From the NCBI GenBank assembly GCA_963834725.1, contig CAWICN010000001.1:806001-870000 (forward strand): a stretch of 64,000 nt of DNA. Direction: 5' to 3'. The translations under genes and the position numbers were made by a program. This DNA is from PALSA-693 sp963834725 (lineage in GTDB: Bacteria; Actinomycetota; Acidimicrobiia; Acidimicrobiales; Palsa-688). This document shows, one piece after another, positions 43,821 through 50,988 of the stretch (within the stretch, counting starts at the first letter, position 1; each line of letters starts with the position of its first letter). The notes beneath the pieces were generated by a model. That model had not been told where the DNA came from. It made no database searches and was given only the letters and a program-made list of their open reading frames with translations.

Positions 43821-43935
43821 GGCAGGGCCGGGTCGCCGCCGACAACCTGGGCGCTGGGACAGGAGCGGCCGGGCGGCCCCGGCGCCTAGGGGCACGGGCA
43901 GGGCCGGGTCGCCGCCGACAACGTGGGCGGTGGGC
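43821..43935. repeat. Two units, 76-bp period, upstream of the flavin reductase gene
   Basis: A block of about 38 bases beginning GGCAGGGCCGGGTCGCCGCC occurs at 43821 and again at 43897, in the gene-free stretch 43753-43955. The sequence between the copies is GC-rich filler. No hairpin clearly stands out. Confidence 0.8.
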
Positions 43936-43955
43936 AAGCGCGGCGCCGCCCCTCC

Positions 43956-44402
43956 CTAGTCCGACCTGTCTACCCCCTTCCAGTCCGGGTCCAGCTGGCG
44001 GAGGAACTGCGCGCATCGCTCTGCTTCGCCCTGCTCGCCGATGGCCGCCGCGGCGGCGCGCAGCGCATCGAGGGCCCGCAGGAAGCCGCGGTTGTCCGGG
44101 TGCTCCCACCGGACGTAACCCGAGCCCCGCCACCCCGACGCACGCAGGGCGTCAAGGCCGCGGTGATAACCGACCCGAGCGTAGGCGTATGCCTCCACGT
44201 CGTCGCGTGCCAGCCCGGCCAGGCGGGCCCACCCGTCCAGGTAGGCGGGGTGGGCGGCCACCACCCCTGCTACCGCGTCGCGCCGCTCCTCGGCCGGGCG
44301 GCCGAGCGCCGCCCGCAGGCCCGAGGCTGCAGCCGCCGGCGGTGGCGGGAGCACCGTCTCGGGTGGGCCGGTCGTGAACGGGACAGATGGGTCGCTGGCC
44401 AT
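43956..44402 (-). CDS. DUF3151 family protein
   Basis: This actinobacterial protein of unknown function has 148 residues. The signature of the family is clear: VEAYAYARVGYHRGLDALRASGW followed by NRGFLRALDALRAAA, and a C-terminal ERCAQFLRQLDPDW. The N-terminal 30 residues are Pro/Ala-rich. The chosen ATG (44402) shares its bases with the ATG of the divergent HIT gene (CATG). The helical repeat character suggests a TPR-like fold. Confidence 0.87.
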   Translation of the reverse strand: MASDPSVPFTTGPPETVLPPPPAAAASGLRAALGRPAEERRDAVAGVVAAHPAYLDGWARLAGLARDDVEAYAYARVGYHRGLDALRASGWRGSGYVRWEHPDNRGFLRALDALRAAAAAIGEQGEAERCAQFLRQLDPDWKGVDRSD

Positions 44403-44892
44403 GACCAGCATGCTCGCGCGACGCTGGCCGGCCGTGAACTCCGGCAACGAATGCATCTTCGACGAGATCATCGCCGGCACCCGACCGGGATTTTTCGTCC
44501 TCGATGAAGCCGACCTGGTGGGGTTCCTTGACGTGCGCCCCGTGTTCGAGGGACACACGCTGGTCGTGCCCCGCGAGCACGTGGGGACCATCGACGAGCT
44601 CCCGGCCCGGCTGGTCGGTCCCCTCCTCGACGCCGGGCGCCGGGTGGCCAGGGCTCAGAGGACCGCTCTCGGCGCCGACGGCACCCTCTTCCTCCTCAAC
44701 GACGTGGTCAGCCAGAGCGTCCCCCACGTCCACCTGCATCTTGTCCCCCGGCGCCGGCGCGACGGCCTCCGCGGCTTTCTGTGGCCCCGCACCCGGTACG
44801 CCGACGACGCCTCGGCCGCCGCCGTCGCGGGACGGCTGCGCGACGCCCTCGAGCCACCGGATGCTCAGTCGTCCGAATCTCAACTGCGTTGA
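44401..44892 (+). CDS. HIT-family nucleotide hydrolase
   Basis: This histidine-triad protein has the motif HVHLHLV (about residues 113-119), the catalytic His site that hydrolyses nucleotide-phosphate conjugates such as Ap4A or AMP-lysine. The N-terminal CIFDEIIAGTRPGFFVLDE and HTLVVPREHVGTIDEL segments follow the Hint/FHIT-like pattern. I use the ATG at 44401 (163 residues), which overlaps the divergent ATG; one at 44374 would extend into DUF3151. Substrate unknown. Confidence 0.88.
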   Translation: MTSMLARRWPAVNSGNECIFDEIIAGTRPGFFVLDEADLVGFLDVRPVFEGHTLVVPREHVGTIDELPARLVGPLLDAGRRVARAQRTALGADGTLFLLNDVVSQSVPHVHLHLVPRRRRDGLRGFLWPRTRYADDASAAAVAGRLRDALEPPDAQSSESQLR

Positions 44893-44904
44893 GATCTGGA
44901 CGGC

Positions 44905-46191
44905 TCAGTCGGCCGCTACCAGTACGGCCTGATTGGCCCGGCCCCGGCGCAGCACCACCCACCGGTCATGCAGGACATCGTCGGCCTCGAGGGAGCGGTC
45001 CTCGGCCACGCGGCTGCCGTTGAGGTAAACGGAACCCTGGGACAGGAGCTGGCGGGCGTCGCGGCGCGAGCTCGCCAGCCCCGACCGGAGCAGGGCGTCG
45101 ACCACGGTCAGCTCACCTTTCAGCTCATGGCGAGTCACCCGGGTGGAGGGGGCATCTGCGAGGGCACCGGCCAGCGTCTCCGGATCGAGGTTTGCGATCC
45201 CGGCCGTGAAGAGGACCGCTGCCGCCTCCTCGGCCCGGCGCGCCTCCGCCTCACCGTGGACCATGGCGGTCACCTCGAAGGCCAACGCCCGCTGAGCCCG
45301 GCGGTGTTCTGGTGCCGCCGCGGTGTCGTGATCGAGCGCCTCGATGTCGCTCCGGGCGAGGAACGTGAAGCGCCGCAGGTAGGCCCCGACTTCGGCGTCG
45401 CCGGTGCGCAGCCAGAACTGGAAGAAGGCGTACGGGCTGGTGCGGACCGGGTCCAGCCACACGCTGCCGGCCTCGGTCTTACCGAATTTGGAGCCATCCG
45501 CCTTGGTGACCAGCGGTGACGTGAAGCCGAAGGCCGTCGCGCCACGCTGCCGCCGGATCAGGTCGATGCCCTCGGTGATGTTGCCCCACTGGTCACTGCC
45601 GCCGAGCTGCAGCTCGCACTGGTAGCGGTCGAACAACTGCAGGTAGTCCCACGCTTGCAGGAGCATGTAGCTGAACTCAGTGAACGACAGGGATTGTTCC
45701 CGCTCCTCCAGCCGGGCCCGGACCGATTCCTTCCGCACCATCTCGTTGACGCTGAAGAGCTTTCCGATATCTCGCAGGAAATCGAGCAGGCCGGCGGTGC
45801 CGAGCCACTCGGCGTTGTCCACCAGGAGGGTCCTGGGGTCGCCTCCCGTCTCGTCGAACTCCAGGAATCGGGAGATCTGGGCCGCGACCCCGGCCCGGTT
45901 GGCGGCGAGCTGGTCAGCACTGAGCAGGGTGCGTTCCTCGCCTTTGCCGCTCGGGTCGCCGATCATTCCCGTGCCACCGCCGACCAGGGCGATGGGACGG
46001 TGACCGGCCTCCCGGAACCGTCGCAGCAAGCAGAGTTGCTGGAGATGACCGACGTGCAGGCTGTCGGCGCTCGGGTCGAACCCGATGTAGAGCACCATCC
46101 GCGATCGGTCGATACGGTCGGGCAGCGAGTCCGGATCAGTCAACTGGTGGACCAAACCCCGCCAGCTGAGGTCTTCGAAGAGGGATGGCAC
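44905..46191 (-). CDS. tyrS: Tyrosyl-tRNA synthetase
   Basis: TyrS charges tRNA-Tyr. The class I HIGH-equivalent is HVGH (within DPSADSLHVGHL), the tyrosine-binding and anticodon-side motifs include GGSDQWGNI, and the KMSKS-equivalent is KFGKT. A C-terminal S4 RNA-binding domain (LLSQGSVYLNGSRV) is present. Start GTG at 46191 gives 428 residues; the frame is open to 46212. No T-box leader is visible upstream. Confidence 0.95.
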   Translation of the reverse strand: MPSLFEDLSWRGLVHQLTDPDSLPDRIDRSRMVLYIGFDPSADSLHVGHLQQLCLLRRFREAGHRPIALVGGGTGMIGDPSGKGEERTLLSADQLAANRAGVAAQISRFLEFDETGGDPRTLLVDNAEWLGTAGLLDFLRDIGKLFSVNEMVRKESVRARLEEREQSLSFTEFSYMLLQAWDYLQLFDRYQCELQLGGSDQWGNITEGIDLIRRQRGATAFGFTSPLVTKADGSKFGKTEAGSVWLDPVRTSPYAFFQFWLRTGDAEVGAYLRRFTFLARSDIEALDHDTAAAPEHRRAQRALAFEVTAMVHGEAEARRAEEAAAVLFTAGIANLDPETLAGALADAPSTRVTRHELKGELTVVDALLRSGLASSRRDARQLLSQGSVYLNGSRVAEDRSLEADDVLHDRWVVLRRGRANQAVLVAAD

Positions 46192-46242
46192 CGGCCCAGC
46201 CTGCCACGCCACGTCCGAGGCCCGGCTGTGATTACCACCATT

Positions 46243-46281
46243 GTCGCACCGCGATAATGCCGTCGCCGCACCGCGATAATG
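46243..46281 (+). promoter_or_regulatory. 22-bp duplicated promoter-like element upstream of mobA
   Basis: CGCACCGCGATAATG occurs twice, 22 bp apart. Each copy holds GATAAT, a 5/6 match to the -10 consensus. The second GATAAT (46275-46280) ends six bases before the ATG of mobA at 46287, the spacing expected for a leaderless transcript; GGAG in that gap is an alternative ribosome site. Confidence 0.4.
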
Positions 46282-46286
46282 GAGTC

Positions 46287-46865
46287 ATGCCCGCCGCCGG
46301 CCTGCTGCTGACTGGCGGAGCCAGCCGCCGGATGGGCCAGGACAAGGCCGCGCTCCGCGCCATCGAAACCGGGGAGAGCCTCGCCGGTCGGACCGCCCGG
46401 CTCCTCGCCGCCGTCACCAGTCCGGCGCTGGAGATCGGCCCGGGTTTCACGGACCTGCCCGCGATCGTCGAAGCCCAGCGCGGCGAAGGGCCTCTGGTAG
46501 CGATCGCCGCGGGGCGCGGCGAGCTGTGCAGGCGGGGATGGGATGGCCCGGCCCTGGTGGTTGCCACCGACTTGCCTCGCCTGACCCTCGAGCTGCTCTC
46601 CTGGCTGGTCGAGTATCCCTCCCCCACTTCCGTGGTCCCGGTGGCGCTCGGCATCCCGCAGCCGCTTTTCGCCCGCTACAGCGCCGCGGATCTCGACCGG
46701 GCCGTGGTACTGAGCGCCACGGGCCGGCGATCCATGCGCGACCTTCTCGACGGCGCCGACGCCCTGCTGGTGGGACCGGAACAATGGCAACCAGCCGCCA
46801 GGAACCCTGATGCCCTGGACGATGTCGACACGCCCGCGGAACTGGCGCGTCGGATGCCCCGATGA
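46287..46865 (+). CDS. mobA: Molybdenum cofactor guanylyltransferase-like MobA
   Basis: MobA joins GMP to molybdopterin to make the guanine dinucleotide cofactor of many formate dehydrogenases and related enzymes. The N-terminal signature LLLTGGASRRMGQDKA, the DLPRL metal-binding motif (VVATDLPRL) and the C-terminal DDVDTP are present in a 192-residue protein. I take the ATG at 46287. It overlaps fdhD by 4 bp (ATGA), which supports the assignment over other nucleotidyltransferases. Confidence 0.88.
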   Translation: MPAAGLLLTGGASRRMGQDKAALRAIETGESLAGRTARLLAAVTSPALEIGPGFTDLPAIVEAQRGEGPLVAIAAGRGELCRRGWDGPALVVATDLPRLTLELLSWLVEYPSPTSVVPVALGIPQPLFARYSAADLDRAVVLSATGRRSMRDLLDGADALLVGPEQWQPAARNPDALDDVDTPAELARRMPR

Positions 46866-46949
46866 CCACTTTCCCGCGCCCACCGCGGCCTGGGCCGGCC
46901 CCGGATGCCCCGACGACCACGGCCCGGCGCCCACCGCGGCCTGTCACGG
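46853..46949 (+). repeat. 51-bp duplication spanning the mobA/fdhD junction
   Basis: A segment starting GATGCCCCGATGACCAC at 46853 recurs, with changes, at 46904 (GATGCCCCGACGACCAC); both copies go on to GCGCCCACCGCGGCCTG. The first copy holds the mobA stop and the fdhD start. The second adds 17 codons (Pro/Arg/Thr-rich) to the FdhD N-terminus. Confidence 0.8.
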
Positions 46950-47764
46950 CCGTTCGCGCCCTCAGGGTCCGGCCTGACCGCCGGGTGGACCTCCCCGAGC
47001 ATCTGGCCACGGAGGAGCCCCTCGAGATCCGGGCCGCCGGGCCGCGTCAGCCGGCGGTGCCCGTCGCCGTCACGATGCGGACGCCGGGCCATGACTTCGA
47101 ACTGGCCGCCGGCTTCCTGGTCACCGAAGCGCTGGTCCGACCCGAGGACATCACTGCGGTTGGCTATTGCGATGCCGTCGGCGACCCCGAGGAACGGTTC
47201 AACACCGTCACCGTCCAGCTGGCTCGCATCTGGGCTCCGGAGACCCCGGAGCGGCACCGGCCGATTGCCAGCAGCTGCGGCATCTGCGGAAAAGCCAGTA
47301 TCGACCAGGTGGAGCTGACCTGCGAGGTAGTGGGCGCGGCCGAGCCGGTGGCCGCGTCGGTGATCTCCCACCTGCCGGACCAGTTGCGTCGATCACAATC
47401 GGTGTTCGAACGGACCGGCGGCCTGCACGCCGCCGGCCTTTTCGAGCCCTCCGGTCAGCCGTGGTGTGTGCGCGAGGACGTGGGGCGGCACAACGCGGTC
47501 GACAAGGTGGCCGGTCGCGCCGTACTCGCCGACCAAGCGACAGTCGACTGGGCGGGATGGGTACTGATGGTTTCGGGACGCATCAGCTTCGAGATCGTCC
47601 AGAAGGCGGCCGTCTGCGGCATCGGCATCATCGCAGCCGTGTCAGCCCCGTCCAGTCTGGCGGTGGCCGCCGCCGACCGCCTTGGGATCGCGGTTGCGGG
47701 CTTCGTTCGGGACGGGTCGTTCAACGTCTACTCGCACGCCGAGCGGTTCGACTTCGAGCAATGA
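46862..47764 (+). CDS. fdhD: FdhD sulfurtransferase for formate dehydrogenase
   Basis: FdhD transfers sulfur from a cysteine desulfurase to the Mo-bis-MGD cofactor of formate dehydrogenase. The key CxxC motif is SSCGICGK (about residues 138-145), followed by GLHAAGLFEPSG, EDVGRHNAVDKV and SGRISFEIVQKAA. The N-terminal 30 residues are a Pro/Arg-rich extension made by a 51-bp duplication. It follows mobA with a 4-bp overlap. No formate dehydrogenase structural gene is in the window. Confidence 0.93.
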   Translation: MTTFPRPPRPGPAPDAPTTTARRPPRPVTAVRALRVRPDRRVDLPEHLATEEPLEIRAAGPRQPAVPVAVTMRTPGHDFELAAGFLVTEALVRPEDITAVGYCDAVGDPEERFNTVTVQLARIWAPETPERHRPIASSCGICGKASIDQVELTCEVVGAAEPVAASVISHLPDQLRRSQSVFERTGGLHAAGLFEPSGQPWCVREDVGRHNAVDKVAGRAVLADQATVDWAGWVLMVSGRISFEIVQKAAVCGIGIIAAVSAPSSLAVAAADRLGIAVAGFVRDGSFNVYSHAERFDFEQ

Positions 47765-47781
47765 GGTAGGCGCCCGCTTGG

Positions 47782-47807
47782 GCTCCGCCGGCCGGAGCCG
47801 GCGGAGC
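47782..47807. terminator. Bidirectional hairpin between fdhD and csp
   Basis: A 10-bp perfect stem (GCTCCGCCGG / CCGGCGGAGC) with a 6-base loop sits in the 51-bp gap between two convergent genes. There is no long T-run, as is common in GC-rich actinobacteria. The position makes a shared terminator likely. Confidence 0.6.
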
Positions 47808-47815
47808 TTCACGGC

Positions 47816-48049
47816 CTAGACACCTCGGGCCGACGTCCCGAGACGCTTCACATTGGCAGCCTGCAAACCCTTGGGTCCCTGGTTGACCTCGAAGGTCACC
47901 CTTTCGTTCTCTTCGAGGTTCCGATACCCGTTGCCCTCGATCGCACTGAAGTGCACGAAGACGTCAGGGCCGCTCTCTTGCGAGATGAAGCCGTAACCCT
48001 TCTCCGAGTTGAACCACTTAACTGTTCCTTCAGCTCTTCCTGTCGCCAC
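47816..48049 (-). CDS. cspA: Cold-shock-domain protein
   Basis: This 77-residue single cold-shock domain binds single-stranded RNA and DNA as a chaperone. Both nucleic-acid motifs are present, RNP1 KGYGFIS and RNP2 VFVHFSAI, with the actinobacterial ending GPKGLQAANVKRL. The GTG at 48049 is chosen over the TTG at 48055, because AAAGGAGGG lies 8 bases upstream of it. The leader up to the divergent mannosidase gene is about 157 bp and contains a stem (CCTCCGGCT/AGCCGG-AGG, 48103-48123) that could take part in post-transcriptional control. Confidence 0.93.
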   Translation of the reverse strand: MATGRAEGTVKWFNSEKGYGFISQESGPDVFVHFSAIEGNGYRNLEENERVTFEVNQGPKGLQAANVKRLGTSARGV

Positions 48050-48056
48050 ACGCAAT

Positions 48057-48065
48057 CCCTCCTTT
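48057..48065 (-). promoter_or_regulatory. Strong ribosome binding site deciding the csp start
   Basis: AAAGGAGGG on the minus strand is a near-perfect Shine-Dalgarno sequence. It is spaced 8 bases from the GTG at 48049, and only 1-2 bases from the TTG at 48055. Confidence 0.8.
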
Positions 48066-48206
48066 CCTGGCCGGACCGGACCTCGTCACGCGGGACCGGC
48101 GGCCTCCGGCTGAAGCCGGGAGGGATCTGCTCGTGAATCGATGCTGCACCCTCGTGGCGGAGAAAGTAGCACGCCACTACGCGCCGCTGCGTACCCTGTC
48201 GCCGAT

Positions 48207-50972
48207 ATGACCCGCGCGGTAGCGGTAGTTGCGCACACGCACTGGGACCGCGAGTGGTACGCCCCTGAGGAACACTTCAAGGTCCGACTGACGAAGGTCC
48301 TCGACGAACTGCTCGCCACTCTGGACGGCGATCCATCCTTCCGGTGCTTTCTCCTCGATGGCCAGATGGCGATGATCGACGATTACCTGCAAGTGCGACC
48401 AGAAGCGGCGGGCAGCATCCGCCGCTTGGCCGAAGAGGGCCGCCTGGCCGTCGGCCCGTGGTATGTCCTGATGGACGAGTTCTGCGTCTCGGCGGAAACC
48501 ATCGTCCGGAACCTGCAGCTTGGCCTCCGCCGAACCGAGGGATTCGGGGGGTCCATGCCGGTCGGTTACCTGCCCGACATGTTCGGTCACATCGCCCAGA
48601 TGCCGCAGCTGCTCCGGCTGGCCGGTCTCGAGCACGCCGTGGTGTGGCGGGGCGTGCCGGCCGAAGTAGACCGGACCGCCTTCTGGTGGGCGGCACCCGA
48701 CGGCAGCACGGTCCGCGCCGAGTACCTGCCCGTCGGCTATGCAAACGGCGCGTACCTCCCTACCGATCCGGAGGCCCTTCTCCGGCGCATGGCCGCCCAC
48801 GAGGACGAGCTGCGGGCACTGCTCGGCGACGACTCCACCCCTATCCTGCTAATGAACGGGGCCGATCACCAGCGGGTGCAGTCACACCTCCCCGGGCTCC
48901 TTGCCGCAGCCAACCGGATCCAGGACCACTTCGAGTTCCGGCAGATGTCGCTGGCCGAGTTCCTGGCGGCCGCCCCCAACACGGGTTTGCCCCAATGGTG
49001 CGGCGAGCTTCGGAGCGCGGCGAGGGCCAACCTCCTCATGGGGGTTCTCTCCAATCGGGTCGACCTCAAGGTCGCGGCCGCGATCGCCGAGCGGCAACTC
49101 GAGCGGTGGGCCGAGCCGTTGGCGACCCTTTGGTTGCCGAGGGAGCAATGGCCGGACAGCCTCCTCGGTGAAGCCTGGCTGGCCATGGTGCACAACTCCG
49201 CTCACGACTCGGTGTGCGCCTGCTCCGCCGACGCCGTCGGCCGCGCCGTACGCCACCGCTACGACGTCGCCATCGCCCTGACCCAGGAAGTGATCGACCA
49301 GGCCGTGGGCCTGGCCGAACTCGCAACCGACAGGCCCGGTCCCACGGTGATCAATCCCGGCCCGGTGCCCGCCGATGCAACGGTCGAGGTGGTGTTGCCC
49401 GGGATCGATCCGGTCCCCGACACCCAGGTGCTGGCTTGCGCACCGGCTGGCGCAGAGGCGCGCACCGGGACGGGGGCTGACCTTGGCCGTCTCCTCGGCG
49501 AGCTGAGCGCCGCCGGCTGGCTCGCCAACGGACGCGGCATCGACGCCGAGGTCCAGGGCGGCGCCGGCGGCGTGGAGGTTTTGATCGTGGCCGACGCCAG
49601 CCGGCGAGCATCCCCCCGGATGGCGTCTGTCATGGCGGAAGCGTGGGCCCAGGCGGGGGCGCGCCGTCACGAACCGCTCCGCGTCCGGGTAGAGCGCCGG
49701 CCGGCTCAACGGGTGGCGGCCCGGGTCACCGGAGTGCCCGGCTACGGGTGGGCCGCCTTCCACCCGGCGAAGCTCGGCGCCACAGCCGTCCGGGGCGACC
49801 GGTCCTGGCTGGAAAACTCGCTCGTGCGGGTGGATGTCGATGCCGGGAGCGGGACCTACGCTATCAACCGAGCGGACGGCAACGAAGCGGACGGCAACGG
49901 AGCGGACGGCAACGGAGCGGACGGCAACGGAGCGAACGGCAACGGAGCGAACGGCAACGGAGCGAACGGCAACGGAGCGAAAGGCAACGGAGCGGCCGGA
50001 CTGGGCCGTCTGGTCGACGATGGTGAAGAGGGGGACACCTACAACCATTCCCCACCGAGCGGCGACATCCTGGTCCAGCATCCCGACACGGTGGAGCTCG
50101 AATCGATCGAGCGGGGTCCGGTACGCGCCACCCTGCGGATGATCCAGCAATTCACCTGGCCGGCGCGGGTTGTCGACGGCCACCGGGTGGGCGAACGGCC
50201 GGTCGTGATCGTGACCGACATCCAGCTGCACGCCGGCGAGGACTTCGTCCGGGTTGCAATCGATTTCGACAACCCCAGCCGGGATCATCGCCTTCGGGCC
50301 TGGTTCCCCCTCCCCGACCCGACTGACCACACGGTCGCCGAGTGCGCCTACGCCACCGTCCGCCGGGGAGCGGCAACAGGCGGTCCCCATGAGCCGGCGT
50401 TGGCGACCTACCCGTCCCGTCGTTTCGTCGCGGCGGGCGGGCTGACCCTCACCCATGAGGGACTGCTGGAACATGAGCTTGTCGATGATGGGGCGGCCCT
50501 GGCCTTGACGCTCCTGCGATGCACCGGCGTGCTATCCCGGCCGGCTTCCTCGGGCCGTCCCAACCCGGCCGGGCCGGCCGATCTGCTGGAAGCCCCTCAG
50601 ATGCTGGGCCGGCAGCAGGTGCGCTACGCGGTGGCGCTCGGTTCCGTCAACCCGTGGCGGCTGGCCGACGCGGCGTGGCTGGTGCCGCGAGTGGTGAATG
50701 CGAGCGGGACGGGCCGGTTACCGCCCTCTGGCAGCCGGCTGGTGGTCCGCGGCGCAGAGGTGTCGGCCTTGCATCGCCGGGCCGGGGACGGGGCTATCGA
50801 GCTGCGAGTGTTCAATCCCGCCGATGAGGCGACGACGGTGGAGATACCGGGTCACTCGGGGTGGCTGGTTGACCTGCGCGGCCGGCCGACCCGCCGCTGG
50901 AAGGGGCGCTTCGCGCTGCGGCCATGGGAGGTGGCCACCGCCTGCCTCGATGCCGCCAGCCTCGACCTCTAG
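48207..50972 (+). CDS. GH38 alpha-mannosidase
   Basis: This zinc-dependent retaining alpha-mannosidase belongs to glycoside hydrolase family 38. The zinc-site motif HTHWDREWY is at residues 10-18, the nucleophile Asp near residue 123 (GYLPDMFGH), and NSAHDSVCACS matches the C-terminal zinc ligand region. The remaining half is the beta-sandwich part. The product has 921 residues from the ATG at 48207. Eight 5-residue repeats (ADGNG/ANGNG) are inserted after AINR, near residues 556-595, in the beta-domain. There is no signal peptide, so it is cytosolic. It may degrade mannosylglycerate, mannans or glycans. Confidence 0.9.
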   Translation: MTRAVAVVAHTHWDREWYAPEEHFKVRLTKVLDELLATLDGDPSFRCFLLDGQMAMIDDYLQVRPEAAGSIRRLAEEGRLAVGPWYVLMDEFCVSAETIVRNLQLGLRRTEGFGGSMPVGYLPDMFGHIAQMPQLLRLAGLEHAVVWRGVPAEVDRTAFWWAAPDGSTVRAEYLPVGYANGAYLPTDPEALLRRMAAHEDELRALLGDDSTPILLMNGADHQRVQSHLPGLLAAANRIQDHFEFRQMSLAEFLAAAPNTGLPQWCGELRSAARANLLMGVLSNRVDLKVAAAIAERQLERWAEPLATLWLPREQWPDSLLGEAWLAMVHNSAHDSVCACSADAVGRAVRHRYDVAIALTQEVIDQAVGLAELATDRPGPTVINPGPVPADATVEVVLPGIDPVPDTQVLACAPAGAEARTGTGADLGRLLGELSAAGWLANGRGIDAEVQGGAGGVEVLIVADASRRASPRMASVMAEAWAQAGARRHEPLRVRVERRPAQRVAARVTGVPGYGWAAFHPAKLGATAVRGDRSWLENSLVRVDVDAGSGTYAINRADGNEADGNGADGNGADGNGANGNGANGNGANGNGAKGNGAAGLGRLVDDGEEGDTYNHSPPSGDILVQHPDTVELESIERGPVRATLRMIQQFTWPARVVDGHRVGERPVVIVTDIQLHAGEDFVRVAIDFDNPSRDHRLRAWFPLPDPTDHTVAECAYATVRRGAATGGPHEPALATYPSRRFVAAGGLTLTHEGLLEHELVDDGAALALTLLRCTGVLSRPASSGRPNPAGPADLLEAPQMLGRQQVRYAVALGSVNPWRLADAAWLVPRVVNASGTGRLPPSGSRLVVRGAEVSALHRRAGDGAIELRVFNPADEATTVEIPGHSGWLVDLRGRPTRRWKGRFALRPWEVATACLDAASLDL
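49872..49991 (+). repeat. Eight 15-bp in-frame units inside the mannosidase gene
   Basis: The unit GCGGACGGCAACGGA (Ala-Asp-Gly-Asn-Gly), with single-base changes to Asn, Lys or Glu, is repeated eight times. It adds a polar, flexible 40-residue loop. Confidence 0.97.
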
Positions 50973-50988
50973 CTGGCAACCTGGACCT

